Below are positions 8,052-16,810 of a stretch of 64,000 nt of DNA, piece after piece; position 1 is the first letter of the stretch; each line of letters begins with the position of its first letter. Origin of the DNA: Geobacteraceae bacterium (GTDB taxonomy: Bacteria > Desulfobacterota > Desulfuromonadia > Geobacterales > Geobacteraceae); the NCBI GenBank assembly GCA_024281055.1, contig JAMXLF010000094.1, positions 1-64,000 of the forward strand, in the 5' to 3' direction. The notes beneath the pieces were generated by a model that was not told where the DNA came from, did no database searches, and saw nothing but the letters and a program-made list of their open reading frames with translations. A program made the position numbers and the translations under genes.

Positions 8052-9452
8052 GGCACAGCAGGAGAGTTTGCTGATATCCCTCGAAAACCCCTGGGCGCAG
8101 AGGCGCAACCCCTCACTCATCGACGGATAGACATGCAAGGCGCTTGCCAGCTCGGCGACAGTCATCCGGCAGCGGACGGCGAGTGCCGCCTCGTTGATCA
8201 GGTCGGCGCCGAGGTGGCAGGCCAGGTGCACGCCGAGGAGCCGGCCGGTGGTCCGGTCGGCGACCATCTTGATGACCCCCGCGGTGTTCCCGGTGACGTG
8301 GGCCTTGGGTATCGCCGCAACAGGCATGGTGTTGGTTACCGCGTCGAAGCCGGCCCGGCGTGCTTCCTCCTCGCCATAGCCGACCGCCGCCACCTCCGGG
8401 TCGGTGAAGATCGCCATGGGGGCCAGCAGGTAATCCATCCGGCATCCGCAGCCGGGATTGAGCATATCCTCCACGGCGACGATCCCTTCCCGGGCCCCCA
8501 CCGTGGCGATCATCATCCCGCCGATCACGTCGCCGGCAGCCCAGATACCAGGGACCGTGGTCCGCATCTGGTCGTCCACCCGGACGCACCCCTTGCCATC
8601 GACCTCGACACCGGCTTTCTCCAGGCCGATGCCTGAGCTCGCCGGGGCCGTGCCCACGGCGAGCAGAAGCTCCTCTGCCCGCAGCGTCTTCCGGTGTCCG
8701 CCTATCTCGGCCTCCATCAGGCGCTCATTCCCCTCCCGCCTCACCGCGCAGACCGTCGCATCGACCATGATCTCCATCCCCTCGGCACGCAGGGCCTCCT
8801 GCAGCGCCAGAGCCGTCTCCGCCTCAATCGGGCCGAGGACTCGCGGACCGTGCTCGATGACCGTGACCCGCGTCCCGAACCTATGGTACATCTGCCCGAG
8901 TTCAAGGGCAATCACCCCGCCGCCGATGATGACGAGGGATGCCGGAAGCCTGCGGAGAAGGAGGGCGCTTCTGCTCGTAAGGCACTCCGCCTCCTCCACC
9001 CCCGGTATATTCGGGATACGCGGAACACCGCCAGTGGCGATGAGAATCCGCTCGCTGCTGAACGTCTGCCCTTCCACCTCCACGGTCCGCGAATCGACGA
9101 AGCGGCCGGTGCCCCTGACAAGGGTAAGGCCCGGCACTTGGCGGAGGACATCGAGATATCTTACCTGACGCAGGTGACGCACCACGCCGTCCTTGTGGGC
9201 GGCAAGGCCGGCAAAATCGGGCGCACCCGGCGCCGCGCCGAAACCGAGCCTTGCCGCACGCCGCGCATTCTGATACACTTGGGCGGCATGGATGAGCGTC
9301 TTGCTCGGGATGCAGCCCCAGTTGATGCAGGTCCCCCCGAGGACGCTCTTCTCGACCATCAGCACCCGCGCCCCCAGCGCGCAGGCCCGCAACGCCGCGG
9401 CAAAGGCGGTGGACCCCGAGCCGAGAACAATGACATCGTGGTTGTCCGGCAT
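8046..9452 (-). CDS. merA: Mercuric reductase-like FAD/NAD(P)-dependent oxidoreductase
   Basis: A 468-residue class I pyridine nucleotide-disulfide oxidoreductase. It has an FAD motif 'VIVLGSGSTAFAAAL', redox-active Cys42/Cys47 in GGTCINWGCIPSK, an NAD(P) motif 'VIIGGGVIALELG', and 'GIWAAGDV'. The tail resembles mercuric reductase: VYPSMSEGLRLCAQGF followed by vicinal Cys465-Cys466 in LSCCAE (family norm CCAG). No N-terminal heavy-metal domain is present and no merR, merT or merP lies nearby, so the substrate could be Hg(II) or another thiol-reactive species. AGGAGGG precedes ATG 9452. Confidence 0.75.
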   Translation of the reverse strand: MPDNHDVIVLGSGSTAFAAALRACALGARVLMVEKSVLGGTCINWGCIPSKTLIHAAQVYQNARRAARLGFGAAPGAPDFAGLAAHKDGVVRHLRQVRYLDVLRQVPGLTLVRGTGRFVDSRTVEVEGQTFSSERILIATGGVPRIPNIPGVEEAECLTSRSALLLRRLPASLVIIGGGVIALELGQMYHRFGTRVTVIEHGPRVLGPIEAETALALQEALRAEGMEIMVDATVCAVRREGNERLMEAEIGGHRKTLRAEELLLAVGTAPASSGIGLEKAGVEVDGKGCVRVDDQMRTTVPGIWAAGDVIGGMMIATVGAREGIVAVEDMLNPGCGCRMDYLLAPMAIFTDPEVAAVGYGEEEARRAGFDAVTNTMPVAAIPKAHVTGNTAGVIKMVADRTTGRLLGVHLACHLGADLINEAALAVRCRMTVAELASALHVYPSMSEGLRLCAQGFSRDISKLSCCAE

Positions 9453-9602
9453 GACACTCCCTCCTGACCTTAAGTGTACCCGGAACGAAGGCGAAAGACA
9501 ATCCGACGAACGGTGAACCTGCCGGCTTCACGGCGAACATCGGCTATCATCCGGCACGTATCGGCATTTTGATTGCGAACATCTGATCAGTAAGGAGTGC
9601 CC

Positions 9603-10310
9603 ATGGAAAACAGGGAAATTCTGAGAAAATCGCTCCTCTTCTCGGGACTGGACGAGGAGGGGCTGACCGAGGTGGCAGCCATAGCCACCAAGCGGAGCTT
9701 CGCCAAGGGAGAGGCGCTCTTCACCGAGGGGGAACCGGCTGCCGGCTTCTACCTCCTGGCACAGGGCTCCATGAAACTCTGCAAGGTCTCTCCTGACGGG
9801 CGGGAGAAGGTACTCCACTTTGTCCACCCCTCCGAAACCTTCGCCGAAGCGGCGTTCTTCGGCGATGGCCGGTATCCCGCCGAGGCGCGCGCCACGGAGA
9901 AGGGAGAAGCGCTTTTTTTCCCCCGGGAGGCGTTCATGGGGCTCCTCGAGCGCAACCCCCGCTTCGCCCTCAACCTCATCGTCTCCCTGTCGCTGCTGTT
10001 GCGCCGCTTCGCCCGACAGATCGAGGAACTCTCTTTCGCCGAGGTGCCGGCGCGTCTGGCCGCCTATCTCATCGAGCTTGCCGAGCGGAAGTCGACCTCC
10101 TTCCAGGGAAAGACCTACCTCGACCTCGACATGAAAAAGGGGGAACTCGCCTCGCGACTCGGCACGGTGAGCGAAACCCTCTCGCGCACCTTCAGAAAAT
10201 TCAAGGAGGAGGGGTTTGCCGAGGTGGAGGGAAGCCGGGTCATCATCCTCGACATGGCGCGCCTCAGGAGCCTTGCCGGGAAGCAGAGTACACCCCGGGA
10301 AATCGGCTGA
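9603..10310 (+). CDS. Crp/Fnr family transcriptional regulator
   Basis: About 235 residues. Residues 10-125 form a cyclic-nucleotide-binding-type beta barrel (FTEGEPAAGFYLLAQGSMKLCK). Residues 150-225 form a winged helix with 'GELASRLGTVSETLSRTFRK' as recognition helix region. No Fnr-type cysteine cluster is visible, so it is not a direct [4Fe-4S] O2 sensor. ATG 9603 has AAGGAG at 8 bp; an in-frame GTG lies two codons upstream. It is divergent from the MerA-like gene, whose expression it may control from the shared 150-bp gap. Confidence 0.85.
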   Translation: MENREILRKSLLFSGLDEEGLTEVAAIATKRSFAKGEALFTEGEPAAGFYLLAQGSMKLCKVSPDGREKVLHFVHPSETFAEAAFFGDGRYPAEARATEKGEALFFPREAFMGLLERNPRFALNLIVSLSLLLRRFARQIEELSFAEVPARLAAYLIELAERKSTSFQGKTYLDLDMKKGELASRLGTVSETLSRTFRKFKEEGFAEVEGSRVIILDMARLRSLAGKQSTPREIG

Positions 10311-10324
10311 GAGCCTGCGGCGGT

Positions 10325-11425
10325 TTACGGGGAAAGGAAGAACTTGAGCAGCGAGACACCGGCAAGGGCAATGAAGATGAACGGGAGGAGCAGGTAGCCG
10401 AGCGCGGCCAACCCCAGCCAGCCAAATTTTTCTCCCGTCCCGAAGGGACGGGCAGCGTCTCCCTTGATCTCACGCAGGCCCTCGTAGACCAGCCAGGTGT
10501 AGATGAGCGTAAAGGGTATGGCCAGGAGCGAGAGGACCGCACCGACGATCGGCACCCAGCCGATGACAACGGAAAAGAGCCAGATGATGATCAGCCGGGC
10601 AAAGACATCGAACCAGTAACCCCGCACATATTCCCTGCTCGCGAAGAGGGCGTCCATCCCCCGCGCCTGTCCGCCGGCAACGACGAACTGGGCGAACACG
10701 AACCAGACGGAAAAGATCACCCCTGGGATAAAGAAGAGCAGGTACCCGCCGATGACGATGAACCCGCTCAGGAAATAGAGCCAGGAAAAAGCGAGAAAGC
10801 GCTCCCACCCCTTCTCCAGCGCCTCCCTCACCCCCAGCTCCGCATCGGCCACGGCGCAGATGAGCGCACCGAGTCCCCAGAACATTGCCACACAGCCGAC
10901 GATGCCTCCCGCCACCCCCCCCCCGGCAAGGAGTGCCGTCTTGCTCTCGGGCATCCCCAGGGAGAGAAGGTACCCCACGCAGAGAAAGAGCCCGAGCGGC
11001 ACGATAAGGGAGATGACGGCCAGGAGGTAGAGGGCGATGAGAGTGCCGATCCGGTTCTTGTAGATCTCCCAGGTCCGCGCGAAAAGCTCGTTGATACCGA
11101 CAAGCCGGCCCGGTGCCACCGTCTTGCTCCCGAGGGGGGCTGTCTCCGGATTTTCCTGCTGCTCTTCCCCAATCGGCGCCGTCGTTTCATCCGGCTGGCG
11201 GTGAGATGCTTCCCGCTGCTCAGGGGCATCTGGCAGTGGCGCGACCTCCTCCTGACGGCGAAGGGGCTCCTCTTCTGCAACAGGGACAGCACTGCACGCC
11301 CCTTCCAGCATGAAGCTCTCCCGGCAGCGCGGACAATTGACCCTGGCCTCGCCAGCAGGTATGACCTCCCGCGCCACGTCCTTCCAGAACCCGCAGTGGG
11401 GACAGGTTATCCGTATCTCTGCCAT
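10325..11425 (-). CDS. Zinc-ribbon membrane protein
   Basis: A 366-residue protein. It starts with an MJ0042-type zinc ribbon (CPHCGFW and CPRCRESF, residues 9-37). A Glu/Pro-rich linker to about residue 105 follows, then a membrane domain with roughly six hydrophobic segments between 130 and 365. The membrane part resembles glycerophosphodiesterase-type or DUF975-like multi-pass domains. It converges on the Crp/Fnr gene with only 14 bp between stops. Function unknown. Confidence 0.65.
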   Translation of the reverse strand: MAEIRITCPHCGFWKDVAREVIPAGEARVNCPRCRESFMLEGACSAVPVAEEEPLRRQEEVAPLPDAPEQREASHRQPDETTAPIGEEQQENPETAPLGSKTVAPGRLVGINELFARTWEIYKNRIGTLIALYLLAVISLIVPLGLFLCVGYLLSLGMPESKTALLAGGGVAGGIVGCVAMFWGLGALICAVADAELGVREALEKGWERFLAFSWLYFLSGFIVIGGYLLFFIPGVIFSVWFVFAQFVVAGGQARGMDALFASREYVRGYWFDVFARLIIIWLFSVVIGWVPIVGAVLSLLAIPFTLIYTWLVYEGLREIKGDAARPFGTGEKFGWLGLAALGYLLLPFIFIALAGVSLLKFFLSP

Positions 11426-11614
11426 CTGTTTCCTTCTCCGGACAGGGTAATGGGTTACTCTAGCACAGGTGGGTCGTCATGGGGAGCCCTTTTTTCCCGT
11501 TCAGGCCGGCGCGACCGGCAGGCAGTGCCTCCTGGCCCAAGGCCATGCCGGCTTTCCACATCAGCCCGACACAGGAAATCTACTCAGAAACGCGAGCTGG
11601 GTGTCAAAGCGGAA

Positions 11615-12526
11615 TTAATCGAGGGAAGCCCGAAATGAGTGGTTGGTTTCTGATGCGAGAATTTGGCGGGGAGGACGGCCGGTGCGGGTAAGTTTGTCCT
11701 GGTACATACGCTGGTCGGCCTGTGTCAGGGCAGCAAGCAGCTGGTCGCTGTTGAGGGCCGTTGCCGTCCCCAGCGAGAGGCCTACGGCGGTTTTGCAGGC
11801 GTCATGATCGTCTGTCATGCTCTTCCTGATCCGCTGAACGGATTCCCGTGCCGCTAGTTCATCGGCGACGGGGAGCAGCACGGCAAATTCGTCGCCGCCC
11901 ACCCGTGCCACCACATCTTCCGCACGGAACGCCTCCAGGAACAGACGCGCCACCCAGGCGAGCAGCCTGTCCCCGGCGGCATGGCCGTGACTGTCGTTGA
12001 TGATCTTCAGATCATCGACGTCCGCCATCACGATGCTGACGGGAAAGAGCCTGCTCCGGCTCAGCCTCATGAGCTCCTGTTCGAAATAGGCCCGGTTGTA
12101 AAGGCCGGTCAGTACGTCGTGAGAGCTCGTATACCTCAGCCTCTCTTCTGCCTGCTTGCGCCCGGTAATGTCCCGCACCACCTCGATGCCGGCCACCACG
12201 GCACCGTCGGCGTCCTTCAATGGAGAGACGGTGATCTCGAAGTGCACCATCCCTTTCTCGGTGGCCACACTCCGTTCCACCGTATGAATTCTGCCGCTCC
12301 GGAACGACAGCGCCATGGGGCATCCAGGGCAGACGCGACCCTCGCGCTCATATGCCTGGTAGCAGTATGCACCCAGGTGATCACCCATGAGCTCTCGATG
12401 GATAGGGTTCTGGTAGAGAACGCGGAAATCGGTACCCTGGATGCTCACCCCATCGCCTATGGCGGCGAGGATCGCCTCCGGCCTGGCCATTTCCACGCAG
12501 AACGTTGGTCGGCGCTTGCTTTGCAC
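11615..12526 (-). CDS. PAS-GGDEF diguanylate cyclase
   Basis: A 303-residue signalling protein. A PAS domain (about 15-130) with an unusual cysteine pair in GRVCPGCPM precedes a GGDEF domain (about 140-285). The active site is intact (VGGDEF, near residue 208). An RxxD inhibitory site lies exactly five residues before GGDEF (RAED), so product feedback is expected. It makes c-di-GMP from two GTP. GTG 12526 is chosen because GAGGGA lies about 10 bp upstream; the alternative ATG 12490 has no ribosome binding site. The PAS cysteines may serve redox or cofactor sensing, by inference. Confidence 0.85.
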   Translation of the reverse strand: MQSKRRPTFCVEMARPEAILAAIGDGVSIQGTDFRVLYQNPIHRELMGDHLGAYCYQAYEREGRVCPGCPMALSFRSGRIHTVERSVATEKGMVHFEITVSPLKDADGAVVAGIEVVRDITGRKQAEERLRYTSSHDVLTGLYNRAYFEQELMRLSRSRLFPVSIVMADVDDLKIINDSHGHAAGDRLLAWVARLFLEAFRAEDVVARVGGDEFAVLLPVADELAARESVQRIRKSMTDDHDACKTAVGLSLGTATALNSDQLLAALTQADQRMYQDKLTRTGRPPRQILASETNHSFRASLD

Positions 12527-12699
12527 GAGAAACTATCCCTCACCAGGCAGTCTCATTAACAAAAAATAAATAACTGTTAATTAGTTGCATTAAATGTATA
12601 TCACGGAAATACTGCTTGTCAAAATCCGGTTGTCATAAAAAATTTCCGATATGTTTTTCTCTGCCGGAACAGCCGGCGACTCGGACACGCATTCCCCGT

Positions 12700-12728
12700 T
12701 TGCTTTTTTGGTCGCTTCCTTCTATGAT
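12700..12728 (+). promoter_or_regulatory. Candidate promoter for the DsbC-like gene
   Basis: TTGCTT (12700-12705) and TATGAT (12723-12728) with a 17-bp spacer lie about 45 bp before the start codon. The surrounding 250-bp gap is AT-rich from 12550 to 12660 and holds no gene. Confidence 0.5.
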
Positions 12729-12775
12729 GATGGCCGCCGTGCACGTCGGACTTTAGACACCTTCGGGAGGTGAGC

Positions 12776-13285
12776 ATGTCCATCGCCCACAAATGCGCAG
12801 AAGCCATATCCCGGATCGCCGTGCTTTTCCCGGTTCTCGTGACCTTGGCCAGCGGGCCTGCCTCGGCCGGCGAGACAATGGACCTCGGGAAGGCCATCAG
12901 GATCGGTACCGGGAAAACCATGGTCATAGAATTCACCGACCCGGACTGCCCGTTCTGCCGCAAGGCGGCCGCCTATTTCCGCAACCGGCGTGACGTTACC
13001 CTCTATATCTTTCTCAAACCCCTGGCCATGCATCCCCACGCCCGGGAGAAGGCCCAGTACATCCTTTCTGCTTCCGACAAGGCGCACGCCTATGACGAGG
13101 TCATGACGGGAAAGCTCGATGGCAAGGAACCGGGCGGCATCACCCCTGAAGGAAAGCGGCTCCTTGAAGAGCACGCGGCCATTGCCCGGAAGTACAAGAT
13201 CGACCGTGTCCCCTCCTTCATCATCTCCGGGAGGATCGTAGAAGGATTCGATCTGCGACGGATAGAGGAACTCCTCCCGCGCTAA
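12776..13285 (+). CDS. Periplasmic DsbC-like thiol:disulfide protein
   Basis: A 169-residue exported protein. A hydrophobic signal peptide (IAVLFPVLVTLASGPASA) is followed by a thioredoxin fold with redox motif CPFC in 'FTDPDCPFCRKAAAYF', matching the DsbC/DsbG class. It also has a cis-Pro loop 'RVPSFIISG'. The dimerisation domain usual in DsbC is absent, so this is the catalytic domain only. ATG 12776 has GGGAGG at 6 bp. It probably shuffles or reduces disulfides in exported proteins such as multiheme cytochromes; the substrate is inferred. Confidence 0.8.
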   Translation: MSIAHKCAEAISRIAVLFPVLVTLASGPASAGETMDLGKAIRIGTGKTMVIEFTDPDCPFCRKAAAYFRNRRDVTLYIFLKPLAMHPHAREKAQYILSASDKAHAYDEVMTGKLDGKEPGGITPEGKRLLEEHAAIARKYKIDRVPSFIISGRIVEGFDLRRIEELLPR

Positions 13286-13300
13286 ACTGGCCCCATACGA

Positions 13301-13330
13301 CGAGAGGGGCTGCCATGGCAGCCCCTCTCG
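13301..13330. terminator. Perfect 30-bp dyad between convergent genes
   Basis: CGAGAGGGGCTGCC is followed by its exact complement, forming a perfect palindrome centred at 13315-13316. It sits between the 3' ends of the DsbC-like gene and cysteine synthase, the right place for a bidirectional terminator. It lacks a T tract on either side, so strict intrinsic termination is uncertain. Confidence 0.5.
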
Positions 13331-13355
13331 CGTGCATCGCTCCTTTCCCGCAAAC

Positions 13356-14279
13356 TCACGGTGGGCAGCAGGCACAGACCGAGCGGAACAGGGCCGTGCT
13401 CAGGTACCGGTCCCCCCGGTCCGGCAGAATGACGACGATCGTTCCCGCGGTCATCTCCGCGGCCACCCTGAGCGCGCCGGCCACCGCCGCCCCACTCGAC
13501 ATGCCGACGAAGAGTCCTTCCCGCTCCGCCAGAAGACGCGCAGTTTCGAAGGCCGGATCGTCGTCGATGGTGATTTTTTCGTCGAGGGACTCGGGGCGGT
13601 AGATCTCCGGCACGATCGCTTCCTGCATGTTCTTGAGACCCTGGACCTTGTGGCCGAGCCGCGGTTCGACACCGACGATCCGGACCCCGGGCTTCACTTC
13701 CTTGAGGTACTTGCCGACTCCCATGAGTGTACCGCTCGTCCCCATCCCCGCCACAAACACGTCAACCTCGCCGGCGGTTTGCCGGAAGATCTCCGGGCCG
13801 GTCGTCTCGTAGTGGGCCAGGGCGTTGTTGGGGTTCGCATACTGGTTCGGCATATAGTATAGGTCCGGTTCCGCGTCGAGAATGCGGTGGGCGAGGCGGA
13901 TCGCGCCGTCGGTGGCCTCCTCGGCCGGAGAAAGGACCACCTCGGCGCCGAACGCCTCGAGGATGCTCCGTCGCTCAAGGCTGACGCAGGCCGGCATGAC
14001 GAGCTTTACCCGGTAGCCCCTGGCGGCACCGAGCATCGCAAGGGCTATGCCCGTATTGCCCGAGGTCGGTTCGAGGATTGTCTTCCCCTTGCCGAGCGCG
14101 CCCTCCTCTTCGGCACGGGTGAGCATGTAGAGGGCCGGTCGGTCCTTGACCGAGCCTCCGGGATTGTTTCCCTCCAGCTTGGCGAGGATCCGGACCCTGG
14201 GATTGGGGTTGATGCCGGCCAGCTCGACGAGGGGGGTATTGCCGATGCTCGCATCGAGGGAGTAAGGGGTATGTGCCAT
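13356..14279 (-). CDS. cysM: Cysteine synthase (O-acetylserine sulfhydrylase)
   Basis: A 307-residue PLP enzyme that makes L-cysteine from O-acetylserine (or a related acceptor) and sulfide. Visible are the PLP lysine in GGSVKDRPAL (Lys45), the substrate loop PTSGNTGIAL (71-80), the phosphate-binding GTSGTLMG, and a late 'GMSSGAAVAG'. It ends in 'CACCPP', with three cysteines. The overall pattern is closer to CysM than CysK, but the choice is not decisive. A GGAAAGGAAG ribosome site precedes ATG 14279. Confidence 0.88.
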   Translation of the reverse strand: MAHTPYSLDASIGNTPLVELAGINPNPRVRILAKLEGNNPGGSVKDRPALYMLTRAEEEGALGKGKTILEPTSGNTGIALAMLGAARGYRVKLVMPACVSLERRSILEAFGAEVVLSPAEEATDGAIRLAHRILDAEPDLYYMPNQYANPNNALAHYETTGPEIFRQTAGEVDVFVAGMGTSGTLMGVGKYLKEVKPGVRIVGVEPRLGHKVQGLKNMQEAIVPEIYRPESLDEKITIDDDPAFETARLLAEREGLFVGMSSGAAVAGALRVAAEMTAGTIVVILPDRGDRYLSTALFRSVCACCPP

Positions 14280-14445
14280 GGTGGGCTGCTTCCTTTCCGT
14301 TATAGTCTGTCAGTATCCGGGACCTGTGCTAAACTCAAAAATCGTCGTTAACCATGGATGCATATGGATAACTGCGGATATAGCTGGATATAGTCAATTA
14401 CATGCTCACACGAAGGTTGAAGAGGGACGTTCGTAGCCGGAACCG

Positions 14446-15777
14446 TCAGGTGTCCCGGGACTTCCCCCGGCCGGAGCGCCGACGCCTGCGCCGTCTGCGT
14501 CGCTGTGGCTGCTCCGGCGCCTCCCCCTCATGGGGAGACGAGGAAAGGGGGTGCTCCCGGACAAACTGTTCCCACCAGGTGGGCAGTTCCCTGTCTTCTC
14601 CGGTCACCTCGGCCCGGAAGCGGAGATAGACACACGCCTCGCCGAAGCCGGGGCGGGCCATGAACGAGTGGGGTTGACGGCCGGGAGTTTTCCGGAAGCG
14701 GTGCTGCATGGCCAGAACCTGGCGCGCCATGAGGGCTACCCGGTGCGGGACCTGCACGGTCGGCGCAGTTTCCCCGAGAAACTCCGCCATGGCCATGTCG
14801 ACCGCCTGCTGCGGGGGAACCCCCTCCGCCCGGAAGCCTTCCCCTTTCTCCTCCAGGTACTGACCGAAGAAGAGGGTGAGCAGAACATGCGGCGGGACGT
14901 CTTCACCGGCCCCATGTCGCTCATCGACGAACTCCAGGGCTTTCCCCACCCAGACATGGGGGAAGTCAGCCGTTTCCGTATCCAGCCACGCATTGAACCG
15001 GGGAAGGAGAGCGGCAAGGAGCCCGGTCCGGCGCAGGAGCTGGTAACTCGCCTCCGCCTCTCCCTGGAGGAAGAGCTTGAGAATCTCTTCGTAGAGTCGC
15101 GGCGGGGTGGAACGGACGATGGTGGGCGCGAGTTCGAGGAGCGCCTGCCACGTCGTCTCCTCCATCTCGAAACCGAGCAGAGCGGCAAAGCGGACGGCGC
15201 GCACCATGCGTACCGGGTCCTCGGTGAAGCGCTGGCGGGGATCGCCGATGGTGCGGATGACCCCGCGTCGCAAGTCTTCCATTCCCCCCGCGTAGTCGAT
15301 AATGGAGAAGTCGGCGATATTGTAGAAGAGGGCATTCACGGTGAAGTCGCGGCGCAGGGCATCCTCTTCCGGGGTGCCGAAGACGTTGTCCCTGAGAACC
15401 ACCCCCTCGTCGCTCACCAGATGGCGTGGCGGCCGCTCGATGGACTCTTCGTCCTCGGCCTGCTCCGGCTGGGCCGCGCGGAAGGTGGCGACCTCGATAA
15501 TTTCGTCGCCGAAGTGAAGATGGGCAAGTCGAAAGCGGCGACCGACGAGGCGGCAGTTGCGGAACAGCCGCTTCACCTGACTGGGGGTGGCGTCGGTCGC
15601 CACATCGAAGTCCTTGGGTTCCCTACCGAGAAGAAGGTCACGCACGCCTCCCCCAACAAGGTAGGCGGTGAAACCGTTGTCGCGCAGTCGGTAGAGGGTC
15701 CTGATGGCGTTGGGGCTGAGGAGCCTGCGGGATACGGTGTGCTCCGGGCGGGGAATTATCACTGGTTCTCCATGCAT
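14446..15777 (-). CDS. pcnB: Poly(A) polymerase / tRNA nucleotidyltransferase family, PcnB type
   Basis: A 443-residue class II nucleotidyltransferase. The head domain has 'YLVGGGVRDLLLG' and the metal-binding DFDVAT near residue 57, then RRDFTVNALFYN and 'GDPRQRFTEDPVRMVRAVRF'. The C-terminus is extremely basic (nine or more consecutive Arg residues), as in PcnB poly(A) polymerases that bind RNA. It adds 3' A tails to RNA and promotes decay. Geobacter sulfurreducens is known to have a poly(A) polymerase separate from its C- and A-adding enzymes, which supports this call. Confidence 0.85.
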   Translation of the reverse strand: MHGEPVIIPRPEHTVSRRLLSPNAIRTLYRLRDNGFTAYLVGGGVRDLLLGREPKDFDVATDATPSQVKRLFRNCRLVGRRFRLAHLHFGDEIIEVATFRAAQPEQAEDEESIERPPRHLVSDEGVVLRDNVFGTPEEDALRRDFTVNALFYNIADFSIIDYAGGMEDLRRGVIRTIGDPRQRFTEDPVRMVRAVRFAALLGFEMEETTWQALLELAPTIVRSTPPRLYEEILKLFLQGEAEASYQLLRRTGLLAALLPRFNAWLDTETADFPHVWVGKALEFVDERHGAGEDVPPHVLLTLFFGQYLEEKGEGFRAEGVPPQQAVDMAMAEFLGETAPTVQVPHRVALMARQVLAMQHRFRKTPGRQPHSFMARPGFGEACVYLRFRAEVTGEDRELPTWWEQFVREHPLSSSPHEGEAPEQPQRRRRRRRRRSGRGKSRDT

Positions 15778-15834
15778 AATGGCTCATTCATACCACATTT
15801 GCCGCGGAAAAGCAAAGACGCCGGGAAAGCTTTC

Positions 15835-15864
15835 TTTACCTGGCGCGTCGGCTTCTGCTATACT
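15835..15864 (+). promoter_or_regulatory. Candidate promoter for gene 15920
   Basis: TTTACC (15835-15840) and TATACT (15859-15864) are separated by 18 bp, about 55 bp before the start codon, in the divergent gap with pcnB. Confidence 0.4.
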
Positions 15865-15919
15865 TACGCATAGGGTTTTTTTCCTGCAGCAGATTGCCCT
15901 GCAACACTGGAGGCCTGTC

Positions 15920-16339
15920 ATGTTTGGCTGGTTCAAAAGGAAACAGCCGCCGATCACCTTTGCCGACAACAAGGCCGCCTTTGACTATGCCTGCGAGCAG
16001 TTCGACAATCGCATCCTTATCGAGGCCCTCATCCCCGCCCTCGTGGAGGAACGGGGGAGGACCGGCGTCGAGGGAGAGCGATATTTCCGTCTACGGCTGG
16101 CTGGCAAGGGAAGCGGCCGGGAGGTATGGGCCTGTACCCTCAAGGAAGCGGTCGACTGGCCCGAGGTGGGGGATCTCGTCGGGTTCCGGGTGGTCATGAT
16201 CGCCGACGATCTCCCCGAAGAGATGAGCGTCATCGGCTTTGTCGCCGTAAAGCTCGAACCGGTCTGCGTCCCCGGCAAGGGACTGCGGGTGATCAAGAGC
16301 TATACGCCGAAGAACATCAAACCGACTGTCCGTTGGTAA
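15920..16339 (+). CDS. Conserved hypothetical protein
   Basis: A 139-residue soluble protein starting 'MFGWFKRKQPPITFADNKAAF', cut here to its first residues MFGWFKRK. CTGGAGG lies 6 bp before the ATG. The central part is beta-rich (RYFRLRLAGKGSGREVWACTL) and the tail is basic. I do not recognise a family. It is divergent from pcnB and upstream of the YgbA gene, separated from the latter by 93 bp. Confidence 0.6.
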   Translation: MFGWFKRKQPPITFADNKAAFDYACEQFDNRILIEALIPALVEERGRTGVEGERYFRLRLAGKGSGREVWACTLKEAVDWPEVGDLVGFRVVMIADDLPEEMSVIGFVAVKLEPVCVPGKGLRVIKSYTPKNIKPTVRW

Positions 16340-16365
16340 TCCGGGAAGAAAACCGGCTTCTCTCT

Positions 16366-16375
16366 TGTACAAGAT
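16366..16375. promoter_or_regulatory. CTTGTACAAG palindrome upstream of the YgbA-type gene
   Basis: A perfect 10-bp palindrome lies in the 93-bp gap before the YgbA-type gene, followed by AAGATGC and a GC-TCATC segment loosely like NsrR half sites. It could be an operator for an NO-responsive regulator. This is speculative because the gene for such a regulator is not in the window. Confidence 0.25.
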
Positions 16376-16432
16376 GCTGTTTTTTGACCTGCGTCATCCC
16401 TTTCGCAGCCCGCTTCCCCTAATATTGGTTTC

Positions 16433-16777
16433 ATGGAACTGTTTACGAGCGCCCAGAAAAAGGACCTGAAAGTCCTCATCAACTTCGTCCGGGTCTTCTG
16501 CCGGGCAAAGCACAACGACCACCCCAGGGTTGCCGCAACGGACGCGGAAGGAGGCGGCGGAGATGTGCATCTCTGCGCCGATTGTGCCGGATTGGTGGCC
16601 TATGCCCTGGAGAAGCGCCGCAAATGCCCCCTCGACCCGAAACCCTCCTGCAAGAATTGCCACATCCACTGCTACAGCAAGGAGTACCGGGCCCGGATCC
16701 GCGAGATCATGGCCTTTTCCGGACGGCGGATGATTATGAGGGGACGCCTTGACTACCTCTGGCATTATTTATTTTAA
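16433..16777 (+). CDS. YgbA-type nitrous-oxide-stimulated-promoter family protein
   Basis: A 114-residue cysteine-rich protein. The motifs LCADC, then CPLDPKPSCKNCHIHCY, followed by 'REIMAFSGRRMIMR', match the YgbA family (Pfam 'Nitrous oxide-stimulated promoter'). In enterobacteria ygbA belongs to the NsrR/NO regulon. The Cys and His residues probably bind zinc or an Fe-S centre. It precedes the ferredoxin gene by 33 bp in the same direction, forming a likely two-gene stress unit. Confidence 0.85.
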   Translation: MELFTSAQKKDLKVLINFVRVFCRAKHNDHPRVAATDAEGGGGDVHLCADCAGLVAYALEKRRKCPLDPKPSCKNCHIHCYSKEYRARIREIMAFSGRRMIMRGRLDYLWHYLF

Positions 16778-16785
16778 AACGTAAA

Positions 16786-16799
16786 AATTCATTTGAATT
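16786..16799. promoter_or_regulatory. AATTCA-tt-TGAATT inverted repeat
   Basis: Two 6-bp complementary half sites separated by TT lie in the 33-bp gap between the YgbA-type and ferredoxin genes, just before the latter's ribosome binding site. It could be a regulator-binding site; no companion copy was found upstream of the related cluster at 316. Confidence 0.25.
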
Positions 16800-16810
16800 A
16801 GGGGAAACGA

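Noticed and set aside
9453-9602. Fnr-like operator (TTGAT...ATCAG) between the MerA-like and Crp/Fnr genes.
   Set aside because: The half sites are at the wrong spacing and only one matches the consensus.
11426-11614. Small plus-strand ORFs between the zinc-ribbon and GGDEF genes.
   Set aside because: No ribosome site, no domain, and Pro/Arg-rich shadow composition.
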